DNA from: Bacteroidota bacterium
Lineage (GTDB): Bacteria; Bacteroidota; Bacteroidia; Bacteroidales; FEN-979
Direction of reading: 5' to 3'
Length of the DNA: 64,000 nt
Assembly (NCBI GenBank): GCA_026391355.1
Contig: JAPLDH010000077.1
Coordinates: 186,001-250,000, forward strand
In this document: piece after piece, positions 17,148 through 26,620 of the stretch
Position numbering within the stretch: the stretch's first letter is position 1
Layout of the letters: every line of letters begins with the position of its first letter
The notes under the pieces: model-generated
Told to the model about the DNA's origin: nothing
Seen by the model: only the letters and a program-made list of their open reading frames with translations
Database searches by the model: none
Translations under genes and position numbers: made by a program

Positions 17148-20100
17148 TCAATTATCCCTGATACAGCGAACTGAAAAAGCATTCGACCTGAACGCCGGAT
17201 AACGTGATACAGATGGATCGGTATCGTTCATCCCATGACTCCAGGCTTTTGTCTCTCCATGCGATGTCGACGACCAGAAGAACGTTGTAAACCCGTTCCA
17301 GTCCCATGTTTTATTCATGTGCCGGGTTCCGGAAAGAAGGGCATTAAAACCGGAATAACCTGTGTAAAGCAACGGCCACGCTGCGAAAGCACTGCTGATG
17401 TATGTTGCAAACAAAGTATTCCAGTCCAATTCTGAAGGGACATGCCAACCGGGCGGGCAAAAGCCCTGTGTTGACATGGTTTCGTCGTATTGCATGAGCT
17501 CGTCCCATTGGTAGAAATCGTAACGCGTGACGGGTGACGCGTAACGCGAGTATTTCTCTGCGATGCAATTGTCACGTTGGTTCTGGGTTTCGGGGATTTC
17601 AGTGCCGTATGCCAGATTAGACGCCAGCCAGCATTGTGATCCGATCTGAACCGTTGGGTAAGATTTATTGTCGCGGATGTCTGTCAGCGGGTTGCCACAT
17701 GTTATTGGTAACGCGTTACGCGTTACGATCGTCACGAATGCATTTGCAGAACACAAAGCAACATTCGTATAGGTATAGGTAATTTGATGCGTTCCAACAC
17801 CTGCAATTGCAGGATAGAATTTGCCATTCGTTATGCCGGGTCCGGAATAGGTTCCTCCCAATGGGATCCCGCCTTTCAACCGGAACGGTTGTGCATTGAT
17901 TGTGGTGATGGAATCATTACATCTGGTGAACTGGACAACTGGTGAACTGGCGACGTTCATTGTAATAATATTGGATGTTGCAGGATTACCAGATGGGCAG
18001 GCGATATTCGATGTCAGGATGCAGGAAACCAGGTCGCCGTTTGCAGGGGTGTACGACATCGTAGGGGCGTACTGCGGTACGCCCACGCCATTGATAAACC
18101 ATTGATATCCCGGTGCCGTGCCACCATTTGTGGGTGTTGCCGAAAATGTAACCGTTGTTCCGGAACATACAGTAACATTAGAAGCACTGATAGCAAGGCT
18201 GACCGGAAGATTCGGGTTGACGGTCATGCAGATTGAATTTGAAGTTGCCGGGTTACCGCTGGCACAAACAAGGTTTGAAGTCAGGATGCAACTGATGCAA
18301 TCACCATTGACAGGGGTATAAGACATTGTCGGGGCGTATTGCGATACGCCCATACCGTTCACTTTCCATTGGTAGGACGGCGCAGTTCCTCCATTCGTAG
18401 GTGTAGCAGTAAAGGTCACGGATGTTCCGCTGCAAACGGTGGAAACAGGCGTGCTGATAACAATGCTCACCGGGTTCACCGTATTCTCCGCCATCGTGAT
18501 TGTATTGGAGGTTGCAGGGTTTCCCGTCGGACAGGCTATGTTTGAATTCATAACACAGGAAACCAGGTCCCCATTTGCAGGTGAATAGGACATTGTAAGG
18601 GCGGATGGCCATCCGCCCGTGCCATTCACCAACCATTGATACGATGGCATTGTACCGCCATTGGTTGGCGTTGCCGTGAAGTTAACGGCCGCTCCCTGGC
18701 AGTAGGGATCCTGTGAGGCATTAATGGAAACGCTGACCGGCAGCATCGGATGTACGGTCAGGGTGATGGCATTTGAGGTTGCCGGGTTATCGCTTGTGCA
18801 GGTGTCGGAGGATGTCAGGGCACAGGTAACAACATCGCCGTTAGTTGGCAGATACGCATAGAGAATGCTGTTCATTCCTGCATTGGTGCTATTCACCTTC
18901 CATTGATATGTTGGATTGGCGCCTCCGTTCGCTGGGGTTGCCGTAAAATGCACGGTGTCGCCTTCACAAACCTGGAATTGGTCTGCAACGATTGTCACAG
19001 CAGGAATGACAGGAGTAACAACGGTCATCTCAAGGGTATTTGAGGTAACTGCCCCGCTCCAGTCAGTCATGCAGTCAACCCTGGCCAGTCTCCTATACCA
19101 GGTGGACTGGGTGATTGTTCCGGGTGCATAACCGGCTGTGTTGGTTCCCGGGATATCACTGAAACCCGTCAATGGACCTGTTGTTGATACCTGCCACTTG
19201 TATTCTAATATGCCAGTCTGCCCGTTTGGAAAGGTTAAATTAGTTATATTGTTAGGAGTAAAATTCCCACAGCCCGATTGATCGTAACCAATTGTTCCGC
19301 CATTTGCAGGATTTACACATGTAGTAAGATACCAGATTGCAACTACAGTATCGGATATATATCCGGAAATCCCGGCATAGATATGATCCGTTCCGGGTGT
19401 AGTACCTGTTTGGGTATAACAGTACTGTGCATTCCCCAATGCATCAGTATATCCGAGTCCGGTCAACGGATTTATGCCGCTGACATGGAATGTTACAAGC
19501 ACTCCTGCCACCGGGGTACCTAGGCTATCAACCACATTTGCAGTCAGGCAAACATTGGTGACATTCAATTGTCCGTAGGAAGTATCCGGTACAAGAGTAA
19601 TGCTGTCCACCGTTGCGAGAGGGGATAATGAACACCCGCCGGGATAGCCATAAGAGTTGGCGATTATCCATCCGTAAACAAAAACTCCGAAAGGATAGGT
19701 GCTGGTAAAAGTATGTGAACCTTCCAATATAGATCTCTGTGCTCCGTAATAATTGGAAGTACCAATCTGTGTAAAAACTGCATTAGGGATCAGTAGGCCA
19801 TCCTGGTAAATAGTACCAAGCGCATAATCGGGTGCAACCACATTGACCCAATGTGAATAATAACCTATAGGGCTAACAATCGTATAATCTGTTATAAACT
19901 GTTCCGTAGGGGGTATCAGCATCATCATCGGATCCCCTGTGATCATCCCGGTACACATCTCTCCTTTTGCATATTGCGCAAGTAGTGCAGGTTTCGAGGT
20001 TACTATTGAATTGTAGCCAGTCAGGTTTGTTTCATAAAAGTCACCTGCATTAATGGTAGAGACCAGGGTTCCGTTTATTGAGATTTCCGTTCCGTTATTC

Positions 20101-20867
20101 GCTGCGACAACCCTGAAAACATCTCCGCTGTTATCCCTTCCGGCCAGGTTGACAGTTGCAAAGTTCTTTCCCCAGGAAGAATAAGGTAACATTTCCTCCA
20201 CAATATGATTTCCAGCATAACAGCCTGAAGGAACAAGCACATCATCATGTGAACCGAATACAGCCACAGGATGATTTGACTGAATCCTTGATCCCGTAAT
20301 ATCCACATATGAGGCAGGGGTTTCGTCATCCATATAGGCTTGTCCCTGATCCAGGTTCACCGTATTTGTAGAATTTGTCCAGTGGTTAAAAATAGTAAGA
20401 ACCGTATTGTCCATCGTTGCAACGACACTAAAACGCGAACCATTTCCAGAAAGGTATGAATAGGAAATAACCCTGTAATCTGTTCCCAATGCATTTACAG
20501 GAAGTGCAAGAAAAGCGTCTGCAGTTCCCGAAATATAATTCAAACCATAAACCGTTATCGGATCATAACTGGTGATCCTGATCCCTTTGTTTTCTATACC
20601 ACTTTGAAGGGATACCCCGGTTGGAATAGACAATGCAGTTACAATTCCCGGGCTGACAGTAAATGTCTGGTCAACCCCCGGGTATGCGGATGTCACTGAC
20701 CCGCCAGTGAAAAAAGAGGATGAAATGTATATAGTCAGGTTGGTTACACCGTTCCCATTGGGATTAAAAGCAATCCAGAAGTCCGTTCCTGAGCTTGTGG
20801 GTGTTTGGGAATTACCCGCGAAAACCAAAATAAAGCTTAGTAATATTATGAGTAAATACTTTTTCAA
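17148..20867 (-). CDS. Large adhesin-like protein: IgGFc-binding domain, Ig-like repeats, FISUMP domain
   Basis: The 1239-aa secreted protein has a signal peptide (MKKYLLIILLSFILVFAGNSQ) and an IgGFc-binding-type N-terminal domain (~25-420; GTDFWIAFNPNG, SNHPVAVFGSHDD, YVPSGCYAGNHIVEEMLP-like region). Next come a Big-1-like domain (VCLTANVVDSLGTPVAGVLVTF), a series of ~75-residue Ig/PKD-like repeats (xCSGTxVTFTATPTNGGTxPSYQWxVNG), and a C-terminal FISUMP domain (TVQIGSQCWLASNL, GFCPPGWHVPSELDW, SVRCIRDN). No T9SS sorting domain is present at the C-terminus, so the export route is unclear. Three Ig-like repeats carry 20-bp perfect palindromes in the coding DNA, and the C-terminal part carries heptamer arrays. 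Function as an adhesin is inference. Confidence 0.8.
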   Translation of the reverse strand: MKKYLLIILLSFILVFAGNSQTPTSSGTDFWIAFNPNGNGVTNLTIYISSSFFTGGSVTSAYPGVDQTFTVSPGIVTALSIPTGVSLQSGIENKGIRITSYDPITVYGLNYISGTADAFLALPVNALGTDYRVISYSYLSGNGSRFSVVATMDNTVLTIFNHWTNSTNTVNLDQGQAYMDDETPASYVDITGSRIQSNHPVAVFGSHDDVLVPSGCYAGNHIVEEMLPYSSWGKNFATVNLAGRDNSGDVFRVVAANNGTEISINGTLVSTINAGDFYETNLTGYNSIVTSKPALLAQYAKGEMCTGMITGDPMMMLIPPTEQFITDYTIVSPIGYYSHWVNVVAPDYALGTIYQDGLLIPNAVFTQIGTSNYYGAQRSILEGSHTFTSTYPFGVFVYGWIIANSYGYPGGCSLSPLATVDSITLVPDTSYGQLNVTNVCLTANVVDSLGTPVAGVLVTFHVSGINPLTGLGYTDALGNAQYCYTQTGTTPGTDHIYAGISGYISDTVVAIWYLTTCVNPANGGTIGYDQSGCGNFTPNNITNLTFPNGQTGILEYKWQVSTTGPLTGFSDIPGTNTAGYAPGTITQSTWYRRLARVDCMTDWSGAVTSNTLEMTVVTPVIPAVTIVADQFQVCEGDTVHFTATPANGGANPTYQWKVNSTNAGMNSILYAYLPTNGDVVTCALTSSDTCTSDNPATSNAITLTVHPMLPVSVSINASQDPYCQGAAVNFTATPTNGGTMPSYQWLVNGTGGWPSALTMSYSPANGDLVSCVMNSNIACPTGNPATSNTITMAENTVNPVSIVISTPVSTVCSGTSVTFTATPTNGGTAPSYQWKVNGMGVSQYAPTMSYTPVNGDCISCILTSNLVCASGNPATSNSICMTVNPNLPVSLAISASNVTVCSGTTVTFSATPTNGGTAPGYQWFINGVGVPQYAPTMSYTPANGDLVSCILTSNIACPSGNPATSNIITMNVASSPVVQFTRCNDSITTINAQPFRLKGGIPLGGTYSGPGITNGKFYPAIAGVGTHQITYTYTNVALCSANAFVTIVTRNALPITCGNPLTDIRDNKSYPTVQIGSQCWLASNLAYGTEIPETQNQRDNCIAEKYSRYASPVTRYDFYQWDELMQYDETMSTQGFCPPGWHVPSELDWNTLFATYISSAFAAWPLLYTGYSGFNALLSGTRHMNKTWDWNGFTTFFWSSTSHGETKAWSHGMNDTDPSVSRYPAFRSNAFSVRCIRDN
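17520..17548. repeat. GTNACGC heptamer array inside the adhesin gene
   Basis: Four consecutive heptamers GTAACGC-GTGACGG-GTGACGC-GTAACGC followed by G. The unit length is not a multiple of three, yet the frame stays open and encodes RYASPVTRY in the FISUMP region. Confidence 0.65.
17708..17728. repeat. Second GTNACGC heptamer array
   Basis: GTAACGC-GTTACGC-GTTACGA, containing the perfect 12-bp palindrome GTAACGCGTTAC. It lies just before the FISUMP domain, encodes VTRNALP and has the same unit as the array at 17520. Confidence 0.6.
18061..18084. repeat. In-frame palindrome, copy 1 (family E)
   Basis: GGGCGTAC-TGCG-GTACGCCC: perfect 8-bp arms with a 4-base centre, preceded by GTAG. It encodes GVPQYAPT between V-N-G and M-S-Y of an Ig-like repeat. 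Confidence 0.75.
18332..18351. repeat. In-frame palindrome, copy 2 (family E)
   Basis: GGGCGTAT-TGCG-ATACGCCC, perfect arms, at the homologous place of the next Ig-like repeat. The arm sequence differs from copy 1 but the pairing is kept. Confidence 0.75.
18599..18618. repeat. In-frame palindrome, copy 3 (family E)
   Basis: GGGCGGAT-GGCC-ATCCGCCC, perfect arms, again at the homologous place, encoding GGWPSALT. Arms and centre differ from copies 1 and 2. Confidence 0.75.
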
Positions 20868-20899
20868 TGTTATGAGATTGAAAACTGGGGAAACCCATT

Positions 20900-20907
20900 C
20901 AAATTTA
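20900..20907 (-). promoter_or_regulatory. Candidate -7 box of the adhesin gene
   Basis: TAAATTTG on the minus strand fits TAnnTTTG, 32 bases before the ATG at 20867. No TTG is found at the right distance. Confidence 0.4.
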
Positions 20908-20995
20908 CGAAATTTAACTATATACCATCATATTCTGTCTATAAGACGACATTTTTTCAAAATGGTTTACCATTATTCTGACAGCCCCCACCCTT

Positions 20996-21017
20996 CCCTC
21001 CCCCACGCGGGGGAGGG
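20996..21017. repeat. C/G-rich palindrome, family A
   Basis: CCCTCCCCC-ACGC-GGGGGAGGG: perfect 9-bp arms, 4-base loop. It lies in the 324-base spacer between the divergent adhesin and phosphopantetheinyl transferase genes. Confidence 0.7.
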
Positions 21018-21046
21018 ATCCGCAGAACGCCTGCTAACCTTAAGGC

Positions 21047-21112
21047 AGACCTTTCAGGTTTAGAGAATTGACAGATCTTCCTTTTGAGGATTCAACAAAA
21101 CCTGGAAGGTCT
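21047..21112. repeat. Inverted repeat AGACCTTTCAGGTTT / AAACCTGGAAGGTCT, family B
   Basis: Two 15-base arms match at 14 of 15 positions, separated by 36 bases. With the palindrome at 20996 they occupy much of the spacer 20868-21158; I see no gene there. Confidence 0.6.
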
Positions 21113-21158
21113 TTAATCGGAAGTCGTCAAATCGTAAATTCGTCTTGTCTATTCTTTG

Positions 21159-21166
21159 TATTTTTG
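21159..21166 (+). promoter_or_regulatory. Candidate -7 box of the phosphopantetheinyl transferase gene
   Basis: TATTTTTG fits TAnnTTTG and lies 25 bases before the chosen ATG at 21192. It falls inside the longer frame of the ORF track, so it argues against that upstream start. Confidence 0.45.
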
Positions 21167-21191
21167 CAGCCGTATCTTCATTTTTATTCTT

Positions 21192-21836
21192 ATGCCATTG
21201 ATCTTACAATCATCTGTCGCTGATAATGTTATGTTGGGAGTCTGGCGGATTGAGGAATCTGTTCCGGAATTGAAGGATATGCTGAATCCCGGTACGGAAG
21301 AGCGATCCTATTGCGAAACCCTCAAAAGTGATCTCAGGCGGAAACAATGGCTGAGTTACCGTGTAGCCGTTAATCATCTCATTTCCCCGGATAACGGTGA
21401 ATTGTTCTATGATGAATTCGGAAAGCCACAGTTTAAGCATAAACCCTGGCAATTGTCTGTTTCTCATTCCGGCAATTATGCGGCTGTGATCATCGGGAAG
21501 AAGAACCCGGTTGGAATTGATATAGAAAAAGTGAAGCCGCGGGTTGAAAGGGTTGCCGACCGGTTTCTTTCGCAGGAAGAACTTACCTCCATCGGAACTG
21601 AAAACAGGCTTGAAAAACTTTATGTGCACTGGGGGGCTAAAGAATCGCTTTATAAACTACACGGAAAACCTGAAATTGATTTCAGGAAAAATATTATTAT
21701 TGAACCATTCAATTACCTTTGCAGTGGGGAAGGTTCCTGTAAAGCCCTGATGAAAACACAGGAAGGATCCGGATTATATGATTTACAATACAGGAAACTT
21801 GAAAATTATATACTGGTATTTACATATAAAGGGTAA
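21192..21836 (+). CDS. 4'-phosphopantetheinyl transferase superfamily protein
   Basis: From MPLILQSSVADN the product is 214 aa, in the range of Sfp-type enzymes. The family signatures are present: WQLSVSHSGNYA, VGIDIEKV (Mg2+-binding Asp/Glu, ~residues 107-114) and HWGAKESLYK (~146-155, the W-x-x-KE-x-x-x-K motif). Such enzymes move phosphopantetheine from CoA to a serine of acyl, peptidyl or aryl carrier proteins in the cytosol. No carrier protein or synthase is nearby, so the partner is unknown. The longer ORF-track start at 21156 is a TTG inside the promoter region. It ends 38 bases before a 63-bp palindromic element that separates it from metH. Confidence 0.88.
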   Translation: MPLILQSSVADNVMLGVWRIEESVPELKDMLNPGTEERSYCETLKSDLRRKQWLSYRVAVNHLISPDNGELFYDEFGKPQFKHKPWQLSVSHSGNYAAVIIGKKNPVGIDIEKVKPRVERVADRFLSQEELTSIGTENRLEKLYVHWGAKESLYKLHGKPEIDFRKNIIIEPFNYLCSGEGSCKALMKTQEGSGLYDLQYRKLENYILVFTYKG

Positions 21837-21874
21837 TTAAATCAATTGGTAAGAACCGGGGAATTAACCCACAA

Positions 21875-21937
21875 TACCCACCCCTTTAATCCCCTCCCTT
21901 ATAGAAGGGAGGGGAAGACTGAAGGTCGAGGTGGGTA
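21875..21937. repeat. Two-stem palindromic element, family A
   Basis: The inner stem CCCCTCCCTT-ATAG-AAGGGAGGGG (21891-21914) is perfect over 10 bp. The outer arms TACCCACC (21875-21882) and GGTGGGTA (21930-21937) are perfect over 8 bp. This 63-bp element fills most of the spacer before metH and is the fullest member of the family here. Confidence 0.8.
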
Positions 21938-21976
21938 CATTAAAAGAGAAAATTCAGGGAAAAGAAGTCATTATTG

Positions 21977-24900
21977 ATGGTCAGAAATATCTTTGATGAA
22001 ATAACCAGGCGGGTGCTTGTCCTGGATGGTGCAATGGGTACCATGATACAGGCCTATAAGCTGGAAGAAACGGGGTACCGGGGAAATCGTTTCCAGGATT
22101 TTCCGTATTCTCTGAAAGGGAACAATGATCTGCTTTCGCTCACACAACCAAACATCATTTCAGAGATCCATGATCAATATTTGCAGAGCGGGGCCGATAT
22201 TATTGAAACCAATACGTTCAATTCCAACCGGATATCCATGGCGGATTACGGGATGGAAAATCTGGTTCATGAACTTAATTTCTCTGCAGCAAGGCTGGCG
22301 CGTGAAGCAGCCGACCGGTACACCATGCAATCACCTGAGAAACCACGCTTTGTTGCAGGTTCCATCGGACCAACAAATAAAACGGCTTCTCTTTCGCCCG
22401 ATGTGAATGACCCTGCCTTCAGGGCAGTGACCTTCGACGACCTTTATGCAGCTTATAAAGAGCAGGTGGAGGGTTTGATTGACGGAGGAGTTGATCTTCT
22501 GCTTGTTGAAACAATTTTTGATACGCTGAATGCAAAGGCGGCCATTATGGCTATTCAAGATGTGTTCAGGGAATTGGGCAAAGAGATTCCCGTGATGGTG
22601 TCGGTAACGATCACGGATGCCAGCGGACGTACGCTTTCCGGTCAGACACTTGAAGGTTTTCTCTTTTCACTTGCCAATTCAGGTCTTTTCAGTATCGGAT
22701 TGAATTGCGCACTGGGAGCCAAAGAACTCAGACCATACGTAGAAGAGCTTTCCGCAAAAACCACTCTATATACGAGCGCTTATCCCAATGCCGGTTTACC
22801 CAACCAGTTCGGGGAGTACGAGCAGACACCTGAAGCGATGGCCGCCCTGATAAAGGATTTTCTCGATCATGGATTTGTCAACATTATTGGGGGATGCTGC
22901 GGAACCACCCCGGCACATATCCGGTTATTTGCCGAACTTGCGGCTGACGCCAAACCAAGGGTGATTCCGAAAATAGAACCGGAACTCCGGATCAGCGGTC
23001 TTGAACCACTGACTGTTTTTAAGGGGAGTAATTTCATCAACATAGGAGAACGTACCAATGTGAGCGGTTCCCGGAAATTTGCCCGCCTTATCCTGGAAGG
23101 GAAATATGAGGAATCGGTTTCCGTTGCCCGCCAGCAGGTTGAAAACGGAGCCCAGGTGCTGGATGTGAACATGGATGAGGCCATGCTCGACTCCGAAAAG
23201 GCGATGACCCGCTTCCTGAACATGCTTGCCGCTGATCCTGAAGTTTCCCGCGTTCCGGTCATGGTCGACTCATCCAAATGGACCGTCATTGAAGCCGGGC
23301 TGAAATGTTTGCAGGGAAAATCCATCGTTAACTCGATCAGTCTAAAGGAAGGTGAAACTGTTTTTAAGGAACGGGCGGAAAAAATAAAGACATACGGCGC
23401 AGCAGTCATTGTCATGGCTTTTGATGAAGAGGGCCAGGCCGCAACGTACAAGCGAAAGATCGGTATCTGCAAAAGGGCTTATGAGATCCTTACGCAACAG
23501 GTTGGTTTCCCTCCTGAAGATATTATTTTTGATCCGAACATCCTCACCGTTGCCACAGGGATGGATGAGCATAACAATTATGCTGTCGACTATATCAAAG
23601 CCACGCGATGGATCAAGGAGAATCTTCCTTATGCCAGGGTCAGCGGGGGCATCAGCAACCTCTCCTTTTCTTTCCGGGGCAACGATCCACTCAGGGAGGC
23701 CATGCATTCCGTATTCCTGTACCATGCCATCCAGGCAGGTCTCGACATGGGGATCGTCAATGCTGGAATGTTGCCTGTTTATGAAGAGATCCCCGATGAC
23801 CTGCTAAACCTGATCGAGGATGTTGTCCTGAACCGCAGAAAAGATGCAACCGAACGGTTGATCATTTACGCTGAAAAAATAAAAAGTCCGGATAAAAAGG
23901 AGTTGAAGGAGGAAGAATGGAGGAACCTTCCCGTAGAAAAAAGATTAACCCATGCACTGATCAAGGGTATTCTCGATTATATCCCGGAAGATGTTGAACT
24001 GGCCAGGAAAAACTATAACAAGGCCCTGAATGTCATTGAAGGTCCGCTGATGGAAGGCATGAATCATGTGGGAGACCTGTTCGGCTCAGGCAAAATGTTC
24101 CTGCCCCAGGTAGTCAAGAGTGCACGGGTAATGAAAAGGGCCGTTGCCGAACTGATGCCATATATCCAGGAAGAGAATAAAATGTATGGTTCTGAAGATC
24201 ATTCATCCGGTAAGATTGTCATGGCCACGGTGAAAGGAGATGTTCATGACATCGGAAAAAACATCGTTGGGGTAGTCATGGCCTGCAACAATTATAAGGT
24301 GATCGACCTTGGAGTCATGGTCTCAGCAGAAAAGATCCTTCATGCGGCCATGGAAGAAAAAGCCGATGTGATTGGTCTCAGCGGACTGATCACTCCTTCA
24401 CTCGAAGAAATGGTTCATGTTGCAAAAGAGTTGCAGCGCAATAGTTTTTCGATCCCCCTGTTGATCGGTGGTGCAACCACCTCTGAAATTCATACTGCAG
24501 TGAAGATCGACAATTACTATTCGGCTCCGGTCATCCATGTGAAAGATGCTTCAAAAAGTATCGGGATCCTCGCTAATCTTGTATCCCCCGATTTGAAGAA
24601 GAAATTCGGGGAGGAGATGAAAAGAAAATACCAGGCCATCCGAAAACAATACGAAACCGATAAAGCAGGCGCCTCATTCATCAGTCTCAGGGAAGCAAAG
24701 GAAAATGCTTTTCATCCGGTTTTCTCAAAAGAAAGTATAATAAAGCCCCAGTTCACCGGGAACAAATATTTTAATGACTATCCACTGGATGATCTGAAAG
24801 ATACGATCGACTGGAACTTTTTCTTTCATACCTGGAAATTTGGCGGAAAATATCCCGCCATCTTCGACGATCCTGTGAAAGGGGAAGAAGCGCGCATTTT

Positions 24901-25651
24901 ATTCAACGACGCTCAAAAGCTTCTCGATGAGATCATTCAGAAAAAAATGTTGATTGCAAGGGGCGTAATTGGTTTCTATCCCTGCAATTCCGTTGGCGAC
25001 GATGTGGAAATCTATGATCCTGAGGTTTCAAATAAAAAAATTACAACGCTGCACTTTCTCAGAAACCAGCAAAAGAAGGAAGGGAAATTGCCGAATCTTT
25101 CTCTTTCAGATTATATCGCCCCGAAAGAATCAGGATTGACCGATTATATAGGATGCTTTGCGGTTTGCACCGGCTTTGGCGTTGATGAATGGGTGGATTA
25201 CTTCGAACAAAAGTTGGATGATTATAATTCCATCCTGATCAAAATACTCGCCGACAGGTTTGCGGAATCCTTTGCCGAACGGATCCATCAATTGGTTAGA
25301 ACGGAATTCTGGGGTTATGCCAAAGATGAAAACCTGGGTATTGAAAGCCTTTTAAGGGAGGAGTACCAGGGAATCCGGCCTGCCCCCGGATATCCGGCCT
25401 GTCCCGACCATTCCGAGAAAAGGATCCTGTTCGACCTGATGGATGTTGAGAAGAATCTTGGTATCAAGCTTACTGAGAATTTTTCAATGTACCCGGCTGC
25501 AGCAGTGAGTGGTTATTATTTCGCCCATGCAGATTCGCATTACTTTAACCTGGGAAAAATCAGTAAAGACCAGGTCAGCGATTATGCAAGACGTAAAAAC
25601 ATTGGCTTTGAGCAGGCAGAAAAGCTATTCCCAACAAACCTTAACTATTAA
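21977..25651 (+). CDS. metH: Methionine synthase, cobalamin-dependent (MetH)
   Basis: The 1224-aa enzyme has all four modules in order. The homocysteine domain has zinc ligands in [10 protein letters not shown] (~Cys244) and [10 protein letters not shown] (~Cys306/307). The methyltetrahydrofolate (pterin) domain begins [16 protein letters not shown]. The B12 module has the cobalamin-binding [14 protein letters not shown] (His ~757). The AdoMet activation domain ends with [19 protein letters not shown]. It transfers methyl from 5-methyl-THF to homocysteine. I use the second ATG ([12 protein letters not shown]); the ORF track begins one codon earlier. metF follows after 3 bases, so the methyl donor enzyme is co-transcribed. 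I saw no cobalamin riboswitch in the short upstream spacer, which is filled by a palindromic element. Confidence 0.97.
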   Translation: MVRNIFDEITRRVLVLDGAMGTMIQAYKLEETGYRGNRFQDFPYSLKGNNDLLSLTQPNIISEIHDQYLQSGADIIETNTFNSNRISMADYGMENLVHELNFSAARLAREAADRYTMQSPEKPRFVAGSIGPTNKTASLSPDVNDPAFRAVTFDDLYAAYKEQVEGLIDGGVDLLLVETIFDTLNAKAAIMAIQDVFRELGKEIPVMVSVTITDASGRTLSGQTLEGFLFSLANSGLFSIGLNCALGAKELRPYVEELSAKTTLYTSAYPNAGLPNQFGEYEQTPEAMAALIKDFLDHGFVNIIGGCCGTTPAHIRLFAELAADAKPRVIPKIEPELRISGLEPLTVFKGSNFINIGERTNVSGSRKFARLILEGKYEESVSVARQQVENGAQVLDVNMDEAMLDSEKAMTRFLNMLAADPEVSRVPVMVDSSKWTVIEAGLKCLQGKSIVNSISLKEGETVFKERAEKIKTYGAAVIVMAFDEEGQAATYKRKIGICKRAYEILTQQVGFPPEDIIFDPNILTVATGMDEHNNYAVDYIKATRWIKENLPYARVSGGISNLSFSFRGNDPLREAMHSVFLYHAIQAGLDMGIVNAGMLPVYEEIPDDLLNLIEDVVLNRRKDATERLIIYAEKIKSPDKKELKEEEWRNLPVEKRLTHALIKGILDYIPEDVELARKNYNKALNVIEGPLMEGMNHVGDLFGSGKMFLPQVVKSARVMKRAVAELMPYIQEENKMYGSEDHSSGKIVMATVKGDVHDIGKNIVGVVMACNNYKVIDLGVMVSAEKILHAAMEEKADVIGLSGLITPSLEEMVHVAKELQRNSFSIPLLIGGATTSEIHTAVKIDNYYSAPVIHVKDASKSIGILANLVSPDLKKKFGEEMKRKYQAIRKQYETDKAGASFISLREAKENAFHPVFSKESIIKPQFTGNKYFNDYPLDDLKDTIDWNFFFHTWKFGGKYPAIFDDPVKGEEARILFNDAQKLLDEIIQKKMLIARGVIGFYPCNSVGDDVEIYDPEVSNKKITTLHFLRNQQKKEGKLPNLSLSDYIAPKESGLTDYIGCFAVCTGFGVDEWVDYFEQKLDDYNSILIKILADRFAESFAERIHQLVRTEFWGYAKDENLGIESLLREEYQGIRPAPGYPACPDHSEKRILFDLMDVEKNLGIKLTENFSMYPAAAVSGYYFAHADSHYFNLGKISKDQVSDYARRKNIGFEQAEKLFPTNLNY

Positions 25652-25654
25652 AAG

Positions 25655-26611
25655 ATGAAAGTCATCGACCATCTCAGGAATGCAAACAAGACCTTGTTTT
25701 CATTTGAGTTACTTCCCCCTTTGAAAGGGCATAATATCAATGGGATCTACAAAACAATTGATCCCTTGCTGGAATTTAATCCATCCTTCATCAATATAAC
25801 CTATCACCAGGAAGAAATCGTTTATAAAAAACATAAAAGCGGCCTCCTGGAAAAGAAAACCATCAGAAAACGACCCGGTACGGTGGCAATTTCGGCTGCT
25901 ATCAAATATAAGTATCCGGCGGTGGATGTGGTTCCGCATCTGATCTGCGGGGGCTTTACCTGTGAAGATACTGAATATGCGCTGATTGATTTTCATTTTC
26001 TGGGAATCAATAACATCCTGGCCCTGCGTGGGGATGCCCCAAAGGGATTCCGTGCCTTTATTCCGGAAAAAGAGGGTCATCCTTTTGCATCCGACCTGGT
26101 GAAACAGATCATTAATATGAATAAAGGCCATTATCTCGATGAAGAGATGGAAAATATCGCTGCCACCGATTTCTGCGTTGGAGTTGCCGGTTACCCTGAA
26201 AAACATATTGAATCTCCCAATATAACCTCTGACCTAACCTACCTGAAGCTGAAGATTGATTCCGGCGCTGAGTACATCACCACACAGATGTTCTTTGACA
26301 ATGAAAAATATTTCAGTTTTGTTAAAAGATGCCGTGAAGCCGGGATCACGGTTCCGATCATACCCGGGTTGAAACCCATCACTCACCTGAATGATATCAG
26401 ATCGCTGCCACAGGTGTTCAATATCGATATCCCGGAAGATCTTGTCAGGGAAATACAAAAATGCGAAAATAATGAACAGGCTTTTCATGTTGGCGTCGAA
26501 TGGGCAATCCATCAATCAAGGGAACTGGTCAAATTCGGTGTTCCTGTACTTCATTATTTTACAATCGGTATCTCCGAAAATATCCGGCAAATTGCCAAAG
26601 CCGTTTTCTAA
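25655..26611 (+). CDS. metF: Methylenetetrahydrofolate reductase (MetF)
   Basis: The 318-aa flavoprotein is a TIM barrel with typical motifs: FSFELLPPLKG near the N-terminus (catalytic Glu in the F-E pair), DVVPHLICGGFT, NNILALRGDAP (folate/FAD region) and AEYITTQMFFDNEKYFSF. It reduces 5,10-methylene-THF to 5-methyl-THF, the substrate of the MetH encoded 3 bases upstream. It is followed within 10 bases by the GGGP-synthase homolog, so the three genes probably form one operon. Confidence 0.95.
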   Translation: MKVIDHLRNANKTLFSFELLPPLKGHNINGIYKTIDPLLEFNPSFINITYHQEEIVYKKHKSGLLEKKTIRKRPGTVAISAAIKYKYPAVDVVPHLICGGFTCEDTEYALIDFHFLGINNILALRGDAPKGFRAFIPEKEGHPFASDLVKQIINMNKGHYLDEEMENIAATDFCVGVAGYPEKHIESPNITSDLTYLKLKIDSGAEYITTQMFFDNEKYFSFVKRCREAGITVPIIPGLKPITHLNDIRSLPQVFNIDIPEDLVREIQKCENNEQAFHVGVEWAIHQSRELVKFGVPVLHYFTIGISENIRQIAKAVF

Positions 26612-26620
26612 AATCTTTGT

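Noticed and set aside
21837-21976. Cobalamin riboswitch upstream of metH
   Set aside because: The spacer is only 140 bases, mostly the 63-bp palindromic element; no B12-box-like conserved sequence was seen.
22867-23472. 201-aa minus-strand ORF within metH
   Set aside because: Low-complexity Ser/Arg-rich shadow; metH motifs run through the other strand.
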